From: Chloroflexota bacterium
GTDB lineage: Bacteria > Chloroflexota > Dehalococcoidia > SAR202 > UBA826
DNA length: 27,051 nucleotides
NCBI GenBank assembly: GCA_002696685.1
Contig: NZSI01000030.1
Location: forward strand, 35,940 to 62,990
Direction: 5' to 3'
Each line of letters begins with the position of its first letter. The stretch's first letter is position 1. Shown here one piece after another: positions 1 through 8,581 of the stretch. The position numbers and the translations under genes are program-made. The notes beneath the pieces were generated by a model. It ran no database searches. It worked only from the letters and a program-made list of their open reading frames with translations, and was not told the origin of the DNA.

Positions 1-179
1 CTATATAATAATAGTTTTTTATGCTTTAAACTAAGACTTAGACTTAAATAAAAATTTATGTTACCCTCGCCCAATATTGGAACCGTTGTATAGTAAAAAT
101 GTTGGGTTATTGTAAAGTGCACCGAGCCGAGATATTGGCCGTTGACGCTACTGCACCTCAAAGTTTAGGAGAATAAATT

Positions 180-2069
180 ATGAATCTAGGTCGTTTGTTA
201 CTAGGGGCAATTGCTTTGCTCGCACTATCAGCTGTCATCGCTTGCGGTGGAACGGAAATTAGGGAAGTTGAAGTGGTGAAGATAGTCGAGAAGGAAGTCC
301 CAATTGAAGTAATCAAAGAAATTGAAGTTGAAAAAGTAGTAAAGCAAGTCGAAACTGTCCTTGTGACTGAAACTATTATCGAAGAAGTCGAAGTTGAAGT
401 AGCAGGCGAAACAGTTACCAAAATTGTCGAAAAAGAAGTGGTGAAAGAGGTCATCGTAGCTGTTGCCACGCCCGTGGTTATCCATATGGATGCATCCCTC
501 CAGGGACACATGATGAAGTCCTCAGATGATAATCCCAAGCGCGGTGGTGTAGTCAGAACGGCAGGCCCTGTCGAAATGGCTCACTGGGATCTTGGCCAGG
601 GAGCCCCTGCATACACCGGCATAACAAACGTTTATAACAACCTTACATACAGAAACTTGGAAAAAGGACTGAGAGGCGTAGTCCCCGACCTGGCTACTGG
701 ATGGTCAACTAGTGCGGACGGTCTCACTTACACCTTCACTTTGAGGGAAAATGCAAAGTGGCATGATGGTGTCGGATTTAGTGGTGTCGACGTAATGGCG
801 ACATTTGACCGTATTTTGAATCCCACAGAAGGTGTAAACACTGCCCAGTTGCAGCAGAGCTTTGAAGCAGTAGAAGATATAAAACTTGTAGATTTGTATA
901 CCGTAGAGTTCACCCTGAAAAGGCCGACTCCCTGGTTCATTGAGGTTCTGGGCGCTGCCCCACACTTTGGTTATCCAGTCATATATCCAAAGCATTTCCT
1001 TGACCTTCACGACCAGAATGTGAGGGAAAATATTCCTCCAGGAACAGGAGCTTTCAAGTACAAGGATCGACTCCCCGGTGAATATCTGGAAATGGAAGCT
1101 AACGTTGACTACTGGAATCCCGACCTTCCATATGTAGATGGTATTAAGGCCATGCATATACCGGTCTGGGCCAACCGTGGAGCGGCGGTACTGACAAGCA
1201 TCGTAGATTTCACATGGAACGGAAACCAGGAAACCTGGGGATTGGCCATGGAGGAACCTGACAAGTTCCATGGGAGCAATCCTCCCATCAACGGAGTTAG
1301 CCCACTTTGGATAAATAACGAAAAAGCACCTTTTGATGATCCCCGTGTTCGACGAGCAATACAGTGCGGAATCGACAAGGACTATGCAAGAGGTGTTGCA
1401 GGATCCATTGCTCTACCAAACTATCAAGCCCGATGGCTGAGCCAGGCAAACCCGTATGCTCAGTCTGATGCTGAGATCATTCAGGAAGAGTGCTGGAGAA
1501 CGGATGAGGCCGGAAGAGCGGCCGATATAAAGATAGCCAAAGATCTGCTCGCTGACGCTGGATATGCGGATGGATTTCACATAGAGGCAGTTGGAAACAA
1601 CACCCCTGCCGGTGGTGAGGTCTATGGAGTAGCGATGCTACAGCAGATGGAAGAAATATTAGGAATAACCTCGGATATTGAAATAATTGAGAGAGGTGTA
1701 GAGGGTGAAGCGCTCGTAGATGGTCAGTGGCACATCATTTTCGCCACAGGCATAGGGTCTGACGTACCAGACCCGACGGCGCAGTGGAACAAGATTTACA
1801 GATGTGATTCACCTTCAAACTACTACCGTTACTGCAACCCCGAGTTTGATAAGCAGATAATTGACAGACTCCTGGTCGAGTTTGACCCAGCAGTCCGGGC
1901 CCAGATCTTTGAGCAGGCAGCGGACATGCTTGATGCCAATCCTCCTGGAATTATGATCAGTGGCGGCAGTGGACTGCCAATGGGTCACGTAGGAGTGAAG
2001 GGTATTTCTATCGATAACCTCGGTGGATACCCGTGGGGCAGATACGAAACTGTGTGGCTGGATAGATAA
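180..2069 (+). CDS. ABC transporter substrate-binding lipoprotein, family 5 (peptide/opine/nickel type)
   Basis: Extracytoplasmic receptor that would capture a peptide-like or related small solute and deliver it to the two permeases encoded next. The 629-residue product starts with a hydrophobic signal (residues 3-21) ending in a lipobox-like VIAC, with Cys22 the likely lipidated residue. Residues about 26-95 are a highly charged Val/Glu/Lys repeat (REVEVVK, VEKEV, IEVEKVV and similar). The family 5 solute-binding fold follows from about residue 125, with the typical blocks DLATGWSTSADGLTYTFTLR and DDPRVRRAI. AGGAG (167-171) lies 8 bases before the ATG. The family assignment is secure. The ligand cannot be read from sequence. 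The repeat linker is unlike Escherichia coli DppA/OppA, but I recall similar linkers in Chloroflexota receptors. Confidence 0.93.
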   Translation: MNLGRLLLGAIALLALSAVIACGGTEIREVEVVKIVEKEVPIEVIKEIEVEKVVKQVETVLVTETIIEEVEVEVAGETVTKIVEKEVVKEVIVAVATPVVIHMDASLQGHMMKSSDDNPKRGGVVRTAGPVEMAHWDLGQGAPAYTGITNVYNNLTYRNLEKGLRGVVPDLATGWSTSADGLTYTFTLRENAKWHDGVGFSGVDVMATFDRILNPTEGVNTAQLQQSFEAVEDIKLVDLYTVEFTLKRPTPWFIEVLGAAPHFGYPVIYPKHFLDLHDQNVRENIPPGTGAFKYKDRLPGEYLEMEANVDYWNPDLPYVDGIKAMHIPVWANRGAAVLTSIVDFTWNGNQETWGLAMEEPDKFHGSNPPINGVSPLWINNEKAPFDDPRVRRAIQCGIDKDYARGVAGSIALPNYQARWLSQANPYAQSDAEIIQEECWRTDEAGRAADIKIAKDLLADAGYADGFHIEAVGNNTPAGGEVYGVAMLQQMEEILGITSDIEIIERGVEGEALVDGQWHIIFATGIGSDVPDPTAQWNKIYRCDSPSNYYRYCNPEFDKQIIDRLLVEFDPAVRAQIFEQAADMLDANPPGIMISGGSGLPMGHVGVKGISIDNLGGYPWGRYETVWLDR

Positions 2070-2148
2070 AAAGCAACAAGTGATAACGCGAACAAACGTC
2101 TCTTTGGCAAAGTCAGGGGGACGTGTGTTCGCAGAATGTTACAGACTC

Positions 2149-2188
2149 ACGAGTCCCCTGATTTTGGATTAGTATCCGGGGGACTCGT
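2149..2188 (+). other. Intercistronic hairpin between receptor and permease genes
   Basis: ACGAGTCCCC (2149-2158) pairs perfectly with GGGGACTCGT (2179-2188). The loop can fold further through GGAT (2166-2169) with ATCC (2174-2177). No U-tract follows, so it is not a classic intrinsic terminator. A stable hairpin after a receptor gene commonly protects the upstream mRNA or lowers permease expression; that role is inferred here. GGGGGAC at 2116-2122 could compete for the GTCCCC of the left arm. Confidence 0.6.
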
Positions 2189-2235
2189 AATATTTCAAGG
2201 CTGAATAGTTCAATCATCCACATATTGGTAAATTA

Positions 2236-3195
2236 ATGGGAAAATATTTTTTAAGAAGATTGCTACTCGCAATTCCCACCATATTTGGCGTGACAGTTCT
2301 AATTTTCCTTGCCATGAGGGTCATCCCGGGTGATCCATTAAGAAGCATTATCGGTGAGGGACAGATTTATGTCCTCAGTGACAAAGAACTCGCAGAGGTA
2401 AAGGCCAGTCTTGGTTACGATAAACCTCTGGTAATCCAGTACCTCGCGTGGATGCAGGATGTAGCCAAAGGAAATCTGGGATACTCTTTCTGGCAAAAAG
2501 ATAAATCAATTGCAGACATGGTTGTCAGGCGAGGGCCCATAACTTTACAGATTTCTATAATGGCCCTGCTAGTCGCGTGGGCAATCGGATTGCCAGCAGG
2601 CATAATTTCAGCCGTCAAACGTAACAGCATTGCAGACTATTCCATTCGTGGGTTTGTCACATTGCTTATGGCAATACCAAACTTTTGGCTGGGGTTGGCA
2701 ATAATACTGTTCTGCGTCATGTTCTTTAGGTGGAGGCCGCCAATGGAGTTGGCCACGCTATGGGGAAGTCCCTGGCAAAACCTGCAAATGACTATAGGTC
2801 CAGCAATAGTGATGGGCTTTTCATTTGGTGCGATTATTGCCAGAATGGTCCGTTCAAGCATGCTGGAGATACTGAGAGATGATTATGTCAGAACAGCAAA
2901 CGCTAAAGGGCTGGCTAATTCCACGGTAATTTTCAGGCATGCGTTGAGAAACGCACTACTCCCCACCATCACAATTTCTGGTCTTTATTTAGGTGCAACC
3001 CTTGGTGGAGCAGTTGCTGTGGAAAGGGCGTTTTCTGTACCTGGATTAGGGCTCAGCCTGATCTATGCCGTTCAGGCACGTGACTGGACTGTTATACAAA
3101 GCCTGGTTTTACTTTTTGCTGTTGCCTACATAATTATCAATCTCATAGTCGACTACATTTATGCATTCATCGACCCAAGAATACGATATGAATAA
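2236..3195 (+). CDS. ABC transporter permease, DppB/OppB type
   Basis: Inner-membrane channel subunit, first of a permease pair in a peptide/nickel-type importer. The 319-residue product begins with the hallmark N-terminus of this family (FLRRLLLAIPTIFGVTVLIF, then RVIPGDP). It has about six hydrophobic segments, and the cytoplasmic EAA coupling loop lies near residues 215-237 (DDYVRTANAKG, FRHALRNALLP), where an ATPase would dock. It follows the receptor gene after 166 bases that contain a hairpin. The second permease starts 27 bases downstream. No strong Shine-Dalgarno sequence precedes the ATG. Length and motifs are normal for the family. Confidence 0.94.
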   Translation: MGKYFLRRLLLAIPTIFGVTVLIFLAMRVIPGDPLRSIIGEGQIYVLSDKELAEVKASLGYDKPLVIQYLAWMQDVAKGNLGYSFWQKDKSIADMVVRRGPITLQISIMALLVAWAIGLPAGIISAVKRNSIADYSIRGFVTLLMAIPNFWLGLAIILFCVMFFRWRPPMELATLWGSPWQNLQMTIGPAIVMGFSFGAIIARMVRSSMLEILRDDYVRTANAKGLANSTVIFRHALRNALLPTITISGLYLGATLGGAVAVERAFSVPGLGLSLIYAVQARDWTVIQSLVLLFAVAYIIINLIVDYIYAFIDPRIRYE

Positions 3196-3222
3196 ACATT
3201 CAAAGCACCAGATAGTACAGAC

Positions 3223-4143
3223 ATGTTAGGATCCGATACCTCAGAAGAGTCTGCACAAAAAGTAGATCGCCTGATCGCTGCCTGTAAGTCTTGGGCATCT
3301 TCTTTCTGGGGATTTATGCGTTCATCTCCAATTGGGGCATTTGGAGTAGTTCTTCTTATTTTCATAGGTATAGTGGGGCTGGTACCTGGTCTTTTTGCTC
3401 CGTATGATCCAGACAAGATTTTTTTTGACAGTTTAAAAACTCCACCCGACTCAGAACACTGGGCAGGGACTGACTTTTTGGCAAGAGATAGCCTCAGTCG
3501 CATATTTTATGGGGCAAGGGTCACTCTGATTGTTGCAATTATTTCCATCTTCATCGGAGATGTTCTGGGATTTATCTGGGGGGTCGCCACAGGATATTTA
3601 GGAAAGCGATTCGACCTGATTTCCCAGCGTATTTTGGATATGTTCATCGCATTTCCAACGATCATTCTTGCCTTATTGATATTAGCGGCACTCGGAGCGG
3701 GACTTTTTACCATAATAGCTGCAATTGCTCTTATTCGAATACCTGGAACGGCCAGGGTTATACGGTCCGTTGCTCTTTCAGTGAAAGAGAGTCAGTTTGT
3801 GGAAGCTGCATCAGCGATTGGTGCCTCTGAATTTCGAGTCATGTTTCGACACGTCGCGCCCCAGTGTTTCGCACCACTGCTTATTGTGGCTAGCGCCGGA
3901 CTTGGCTCTGCTATATTCACTGAAGCGGCTCTTAGTTTTTTGGGAATGGGGGTACCGCCACCGACTCCAACGTGGGGAAATATGCTAGGAGGTGTCCTCA
4001 ATGAGCTTTTCCAACCACCCTGGTGGCTGGTGATATTCCCTGGAGTTGCAATAACATTAACCGTGCTGGCTTTTAATCTATTTGGGGATGCTTTAAGAGA
4101 TTACCTCGACCCCAGGTTAAGAGGACGTCTTGACGAACGATAA
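3223..4143 (+). CDS. ABC transporter permease, DppC/OppC type
   Basis: Second membrane subunit, which would form a heterodimer with the preceding DppB-type protein. The 306-residue product has the typical N-terminal cytoplasmic stretch, a first membrane segment (about residues 40-60), then FAPYDPDKIFF and the AGTDFLARDSLSRIFYGAR block that marks DppC-type permeases. The EAA loop is near residues 187-215 (VKESQFVEAASAIGASEFR, FRHVAPQ). It ends LDPRLRGRLDER, a common family terminus. The next gene lies on the other strand, so the usual DppD/DppF ATPases do not follow; they must be encoded elsewhere or shared with another transporter. Confidence 0.94.
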   Translation: MLGSDTSEESAQKVDRLIAACKSWASSFWGFMRSSPIGAFGVVLLIFIGIVGLVPGLFAPYDPDKIFFDSLKTPPDSEHWAGTDFLARDSLSRIFYGARVTLIVAIISIFIGDVLGFIWGVATGYLGKRFDLISQRILDMFIAFPTIILALLILAALGAGLFTIIAAIALIRIPGTARVIRSVALSVKESQFVEAASAIGASEFRVMFRHVAPQCFAPLLIVASAGLGSAIFTEAALSFLGMGVPPPTPTWGNMLGGVLNELFQPPWWLVIFPGVAITLTVLAFNLFGDALRDYLDPRLRGRLDER

Positions 4144-4152
4144 AATCGTTCG
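4134..4152 (+). terminator. Possible weak terminator hairpin at the end of the ABC operon
   Basis: CGAACGAT (4134-4141) and ATCGTTCG (4145-4152) form an 8-bp stem with an AAA loop that overlaps the permease stop codon. The following bases are not a U-tract, so termination strength is doubtful. Confidence 0.35.
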
Positions 4153-4241
4153 CATCATACTTACACTTTAACGCTCGAATAAAGCGCCTATCCATGGATT
4201 ATTGCGATCGGAATCAAATAAGTATCGAACCGATAAAGGTC

Positions 4242-5582
4242 TCACTTTAGCGATTTAATAATCCCGCTCTTATCTACAACCACCAGTTGATTATGGCCTA
4301 AAGCCGGTGGAGCCCCAAGGCTGAACCCCGATTCAACATTGTGAGTCGGAAACCCAGAGCTTTTATTTAAAAAATATAACTTACCTGACTTAGTGGCCAC
4401 CAATAAGCTTCCTTGTCCTACCAAATGGGCTGAAATAGGAAAAGAATCTAGGAATGTTTTCCATATAAATTCCCCATCGTCTATGCCAAGAGCAACAATT
4501 TGTCCTCCTGAATCTAATGATTTAGAGTCTTTGATCCCCACATAAACGAAATTCTTATCTGCCGTGAACGGATTCGGCTCAACTCCTTTCAAGCTACTGT
4601 TGTGCCACAAATAGCCTCTGGGACTGCTCGGGGTTGGTGCCATGCCCCAGAGCCAAAGTCTTGCCCACCATGAACGTATTATCTTTTCAAAAGGAAGATC
4701 CACTGATCGCATATCTATGGCAATGATATGAGTATTTCCTCCGCCGACTATCAATCTGTTTCCGCTGGCTAGTAACTTATCTGAAGTAGGAAACCAAATC
4801 GGATATTCTAATTTAGGTTTCCCGTTGGCCGTATCTAAGAGTCTCACTGCTCCATCGAATCCTATAAAAGCAAGAACCTCCTCAGATAATTCCAAATGGC
4901 TACTGACATCCCTTGGAACTTTTTGAGTCCACCTCACCTCACCTGTAGCAGCATCAAGAGCGTATATTCTCACCGAGGCCAAGTATAGAATTCCGTCTTC
5001 GATAATGGGTGGGCCGTACATGAAAGATTCGGCCTGGAACGACCACAGCAGCTTGCCATTGTGTCGATCTAGTGCTTGTACTAATCCCGAACGAAGACTA
5101 ATGAAAATTATTTCATCAGCTACCACTGGAGAAAAATCTGAAACACCCGTCAGCGCACGATCCCACAAAAGTGATCCGTCAAATGCATCCAGGGCTTTAA
5201 TACGACTTTGCCTACTAGTCCTTCCGACCACAATATAAATTGCGTCGTTAACCAGGGTTGGAGATGAAATTATCTGTCCGTTACTGATAACAGAAGTCCA
5301 TTTTTCGTCACCTATGGGGAGTTCTGTGAATTCACCAGTTTCATGGTAAGAAGATATTTCACTAGATGGAGCTTTCGAGGGAAGTGAAATATCATAATAA
5401 GTCCATGCACTGTAGAAGGTGACCGCAGCAATCGCCAAACCAAAAAATATAAGGTAACCAATAAGGGATTTAAACGGGTTGGTCTTCCTGAAACCTGTCG
5501 ACATTACCCACGATCTGGCTATTAGTCGAGATGAAAAAGCATTGGTGAGATAGTAATTGTGTGACTCTGGTTTTTGGGGCAT
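4242..5582 (-). CDS. Membrane-anchored PQQ-like beta-propeller repeat protein
   Basis: The 446-residue product has one hydrophobic segment (about residues 39-60, preceded by basic residues) that should anchor it with the rest outside. The remainder carries PQQ-type blade motifs, for example ALDAFDGSLLW (130-140), ALDRHNGKLLW (170-180) and ALDAATGEVRW (208-218), with further weaker copies. This indicates a WD-like propeller resembling BamB or the non-enzymatic PQQ_2 repeat proteins. No dehydrogenase active-site features were recognised, so a scaffold or binding role is more likely than an enzyme. The start is uncertain: Met1 and Met27 (codon at 5502-5504) both lack a good Shine-Dalgarno sequence. 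It stands alone, convergent with the ABC operon. Confidence 0.8.
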   Translation of the reverse strand: MPQKPESHNYYLTNAFSSRLIARSWVMSTGFRKTNPFKSLIGYLIFFGLAIAAVTFYSAWTYYDISLPSKAPSSEISSYHETGEFTELPIGDEKWTSVISNGQIISSPTLVNDAIYIVVGRTSRQSRIKALDAFDGSLLWDRALTGVSDFSPVVADEIIFISLRSGLVQALDRHNGKLLWSFQAESFMYGPPIIEDGILYLASVRIYALDAATGEVRWTQKVPRDVSSHLELSEEVLAFIGFDGAVRLLDTANGKPKLEYPIWFPTSDKLLASGNRLIVGGGNTHIIAIDMRSVDLPFEKIIRSWWARLWLWGMAPTPSSPRGYLWHNSSLKGVEPNPFTADKNFVYVGIKDSKSLDSGGQIVALGIDDGEFIWKTFLDSFPISAHLVGQGSLLVATKSGKLYFLNKSSGFPTHNVESGFSLGAPPALGHNQLVVVDKSGIIKSLK

Positions 5583-5799
5583 ATCAGTTAACGAAATCGT
5601 TTAGTTAATTTACCAGTAAATAATATCCAATGATTTGACCTTAGAAACCATTCGCAAAAAATTATTAGATCCCAACGTAACGTTACTGCATTTATGGTGG
5701 TTTTGGTAAGGATATGCGATATTCAATTCGAATCAAAATTCGTAAGGGGATGAACCCAATTTCATAGATATCCCTTTATTCTGTCAATAAAGAGCAAAC

Positions 5800-6531
5800 T
5801 TACGAATTGATCGGACCTATTATTTTGCCCTCTTCCAAGGCACCAAGAGCTTCAACTATCAGGTCAGCAGCATAATCCAAACTTACTTCACTCGTGTTAA
5901 GAGTTAGGTGATACAGGTCAGGCCTATCGGGATCTTCAAGCTCAAAGAATTTCCTGAAATAGTAAGCTCTTGCCTGATCTCGATTCTCGATAAGTGACAG
6001 GGCCGTATCGTGATCCAGGCCTTCACGACTCATCAGATTGGATATTCTGTCTTCGACATGGGCTACAATTCCAACCCGCAAAACGTTCGGCATATCATTC
6101 AGAATCACATGACCTCCGCGACCCACAAAAACCACGTTGCCTTCCTCCGCCATATCCCTCATGGTGTTATGTATTGCCTCGATATACTCATCATCCTCAA
6201 GCTCGTGTCCACGGGTTATAGTGGGCTGAGGCATATCCTCATATTCCTCAGTGAGAAATGCCGCTACTCCAGGCCCGAAATATGGATCGCCCCCTGCACC
6301 CGTTACAGAGGACCTCTCTAAAATTCTCTGAATGACCCTAAACCAGCGCTCACTACGAGTCGGAGGTCGTTCTTCCCTCTGATGCAGAGCCTCAACGGTG
6401 GCACCCAACTCCCTCGCAACCTGAGATAGGAATATCCTATCCACATAGTCAGCTCCCAATTTCTCTGCTACTAGGGGCCCGACTATCCTGGCCCCTCCCC
6501 CTGACATACCCCCAAGAGTTATTACAGACAT
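5800..6531 (-). CDS. Cytidylate kinase-like family protein
   Basis: P-loop nucleotide kinase-like protein of the Cytidylate_kin2 type. It begins MSVITLGGMSGGGAR, where the phosphate loop reads GGMSGGG instead of the GxxGxGKS/T of true cytidylate kinases. It continues with LGADYVDRIFL, which matches the family's conserved tyrosine/aspartate-arginine block. VVFVGRGGHVIL and a DRDQAR-like segment (NRDQARAYYFRKFF) are also typical. The phosphate donor and acceptor are unknown; it may not be the housekeeping Cmk. I chose the start at 6531 because AAGGA (6540-6544) is 8 bases upstream. The ATG at 6540 would give three more residues but overlaps that site. It is downstream of apt on the same strand, 150 bases away. 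Confidence 0.82.
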   Translation of the reverse strand: MSVITLGGMSGGGARIVGPLVAEKLGADYVDRIFLSQVARELGATVEALHQREERPPTRSERWFRVIQRILERSSVTGAGGDPYFGPGVAAFLTEEYEDMPQPTITRGHELEDDEYIEAIHNTMRDMAEEGNVVFVGRGGHVILNDMPNVLRVGIVAHVEDRISNLMSREGLDHDTALSLIENRDQARAYYFRKFFELEDPDRPDLYHLTLNTSEVSLDYAADLIVEALGALEEGKIIGPINS

Positions 6532-6681
6532 CTTAGCCATCCTTGCTCGACACTACATTGCGGAATTTTCCCAAAACCAGCAGTCTAACTTTTAAGAAAT
6601 CAGTCGAGCTCTAATAAGGTGTTTTCTATAACTCTATGCTTGCAAAGCGTCATTAATATGTCAAACTGAACTTCTACAAAA

Positions 6682-7194
6682 TTAGTACTTGATTAGAGAA
6701 TTGATATTAATATCTGGAAACCAATCTTCATTTCTGATATCAACTAAATCAATCAAAGTCACTACCCCTACAACCTTTGCATTCAAACCTCCCACAAGTT
6801 CGACGCACGCTTTTACTGTCCCACCAGTGGCTATTAGGTCATCAACTATTAAAACTCTGGTTCCAGGGGTCAAAGCATCCGTGTGGATCTCCAGGCTATC
6901 CCCTCCATATTCAAGTTCGTAAGACACAGAAACTGTTTGATACGGAAGCTTTCCTTTTTTCCTAACAGGCACAAACGGCAAACCCAAATTCATTGAGATC
7001 GGTATCGCAAACATAAATCCTCGTGACTCAATTCCCACGATTACATCTGGTTTTAAATCCTTGGCAATTCCAGTCATTTTAGAAATAGCGTATTCAAAAG
7101 CATCCGGATTCGAGAGTAATGGAGTTATATCCCGGTACAAGATACCTTCTCGGGGAAAATCTGGAATCTTTCGTATATGTTCGCACAGGTTCAT
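6682..7194 (-). CDS. apt: Adenine phosphoribosyltransferase
   Basis: Cytosolic purine-salvage enzyme converting adenine and PRPP to AMP and pyrophosphate. The 170-residue product has the family start (IRKIPDFPREGILYRDITPLL, residues about 7-27), the IESRGF adenine-site segment (55-60), a RKKGKLP flexible loop (78-84), and the PRPP-binding motif VLIVDDLIATGGT (114-126). Length is the usual 170-180 residues. No strong Shine-Dalgarno sequence is visible, but the N-terminus aligns with the family. It is divergent from the small gene starting at 7243, with only 48 bases between them. Confidence 0.95.
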   Translation of the reverse strand: MNLCEHIRKIPDFPREGILYRDITPLLSNPDAFEYAISKMTGIAKDLKPDVIVGIESRGFMFAIPISMNLGLPFVPVRKKGKLPYQTVSVSYELEYGGDSLEIHTDALTPGTRVLIVDDLIATGGTVKACVELVGGLNAKVVGVVTLIDLVDIRNEDWFPDININSLIKY

Positions 7195-7242
7195 AGTTTG
7201 AGTTTACATCACTTATTTTGAGGAATAACCGAGAGAGTCCAT

Positions 7243-7446
7243 ATGACTAAGTTTGCAAAGTCCCTTTTCAACAGAGAGTTTGATTCGAAAATGGAAGAGT
7301 TGTTATTTATACGACAGATGAGCGTTAGTTCCCGATCTGATGCCTATCAGCCTGAATGGATTCCTGAACTGATTGAATATTTCCTTTGCCACGATCAAAA
7401 TGAAGAATGTATACCCAACAGACTGAGGGACTTATTCCGAAATTAA
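7243..7446 (+). CDS. Small hypothetical protein (67 aa)
   Basis: Not recognised. A 67-residue mostly alpha-helical-looking soluble protein, with no membrane segment and no known motif. It has an acidic/hydrophobic middle (PEWIPELIEYFL) and a basic end (NRLRDLFRN). A purine-rich GAGAGAG (7231-7237) precedes the ATG by 5 bases and supports translation. It lies alone between apt (divergent) and the NIPSNAP-like gene. It does not overlap any better gene, so it is kept as a plausible small gene. Confidence 0.45.
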   Translation: MTKFAKSLFNREFDSKMEELLFIRQMSVSSRSDAYQPEWIPELIEYFLCHDQNEECIPNRLRDLFRN

Positions 7447-7573
7447 TGCCCTCCGAACAAAAAATATAGCGAACTTATACCTCAAAACTAATTGAAGCGG
7501 ATGGGCCCCCCTGTTTGAATTTGTAGAGACAAACCAACCACTACGACAATATTTAATAAAGGATCTCTACAAG

Positions 7574-8212
7574 ATGATCACAGAAGAGAGAAGAACAATC
7601 CTAGATGAAGAGACTGTCTCAGACTATATCTCCACGTGCCAGTCTACAATCTGGCCTTCGATCAGAGCCTCTGGGGGAAGCGTGCTGTGCATGCTAAACG
7701 GAATGATAGGAAGCCCAGCTTCCCATATGCTTCAGATGACTAGCTATGAAAACACTGAATCATGGCAGACTGGCCAAGGGGCCTGGACAACGGACAGGGA
7801 ATCTCTTGTGAAAGAAGAAACCGTACGCATACTTAGGCCTGTATCTTCCAGGCCCAAAAAAACCGTTCCTCCTGAAGACAGGAGGGCAGTTTACGGATAT
7901 AGACGGTTCTTTATTTCACCAACAGATCTTTCAGAATTTGTAACCTGTTCAGAAGAGGGAATATGGCCAAGAATAGAAAGCATGGGAGCCTGTATACTCG
8001 GTCTATGGACGACGACAGCTTCAACTTCACCACTAGAAGTAATTCTCCTATCGGGCTATGACAATCCAACTCACTGGGACGAAACCAGGTTCTACAACGC
8101 CAAGGAAAAAGTTGCCGATACACTCTGGGATCGAGAAGAAGAATTGCGAAAACGTAGAGTCGATATAACTCAAAAGACATGGGTCGAGCTGATGAGATCA
8201 ATTGATTTTTAG
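7574..8212 (+). CDS. Tandem NIPSNAP-like (dimeric alpha/beta barrel) protein
   Basis: The 212-residue product appears to be an internal duplication of a ferredoxin-like alpha/beta-barrel domain of the NIPSNAP type (about residues 5-90 and 104-205). Matching landmarks in the two halves are TCQSTIWPSI (21-30) with TCSEEGIWPRI (124-134), and SYENTESW (57-64) with GYDNPTHW (161-168). Such domains normally dimerise to form a barrel, so one chain could make a pseudo-dimer. Substrate and activity are unknown. AAAGGA (7558-7563) lies 10 bases before the ATG. A second small ferredoxin-fold gene follows 50 bases downstream, suggesting a functional pair. Confidence 0.7.
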   Translation: MITEERRTILDEETVSDYISTCQSTIWPSIRASGGSVLCMLNGMIGSPASHMLQMTSYENTESWQTGQGAWTTDRESLVKEETVRILRPVSSRPKKTVPPEDRRAVYGYRRFFISPTDLSEFVTCSEEGIWPRIESMGACILGLWTTTASTSPLEVILLSGYDNPTHWDETRFYNAKEKVADTLWDREEELRKRRVDITQKTWVELMRSIDF

Positions 8213-8262
8213 TGAATAAAGTTTATAAAGACCACTGCTAAACCAAAAGGGGCAAAACGAGC

Positions 8263-8547
8263 ATGATAGGCGTACTTACACATCACTGGGCTAAAGAAGA
8301 GTTATTTGAGCAAGCTAGAACCCTTCTAGATGGTAACGGCACCGCTCAGAGTAAGGCTCCAGGTTTCGTGAGCAGAACTACGTTGATACCTCGAGGTGAT
8401 TCTCATCAAATTAGTTCAATAGTGATATGGGACGACGACGAAATTTATGACAAATGGAAAGTCAGCCCTGAGAGAGCCGCAGCTATGAATGGCGCAGACG
8501 AACTGTGGTCGAAGCCACCTTTGTCAGAGAGGTTCGACATACCGTAA
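8263..8547 (+). CDS. Small ferredoxin-fold protein, antibiotic biosynthesis monooxygenase-like
   Basis: The 94-residue product has the size and pattern of an ABM/YgiN-type domain: a first strand (IGVLTHHWA), a helix, then APGFVSRTTLIPRGD, a strand (SSIVIWDDDEIYDKW) and an amphipathic helix. Family members act as small monooxygenases or isomerase-like dimers. No cofactor motif is expected or seen, so the activity cannot be stated. AAAGGGG (8246-8252) precedes the ATG by 10 bases. It probably shares a transcript with the upstream tandem NIPSNAP-like gene and is convergent with fabF. Confidence 0.6.
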   Translation: MIGVLTHHWAKEELFEQARTLLDGNGTAQSKAPGFVSRTTLIPRGDSHQISSIVIWDDDEIYDKWKVSPERAAAMNGADELWSKPPLSERFDIP

Positions 8548-8581
8548 GGATACGACTTCCAAAATAAACACCTTTTATGAC

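Noticed and set aside
158..538. Minus-strand frame rich in Thr/Ser opposite the receptor's repeat linker
   Set aside because: It is the antisense shadow of the charged Val/Glu/Lys repeat; no ribosome site and no family resemblance.
5774..5792. CTTTATT/AATAAAG hairpin downstream of the cytidylate-kinase-like gene
   Set aside because: The stem is only seven A/T-rich pairs; too weak to call a terminator.
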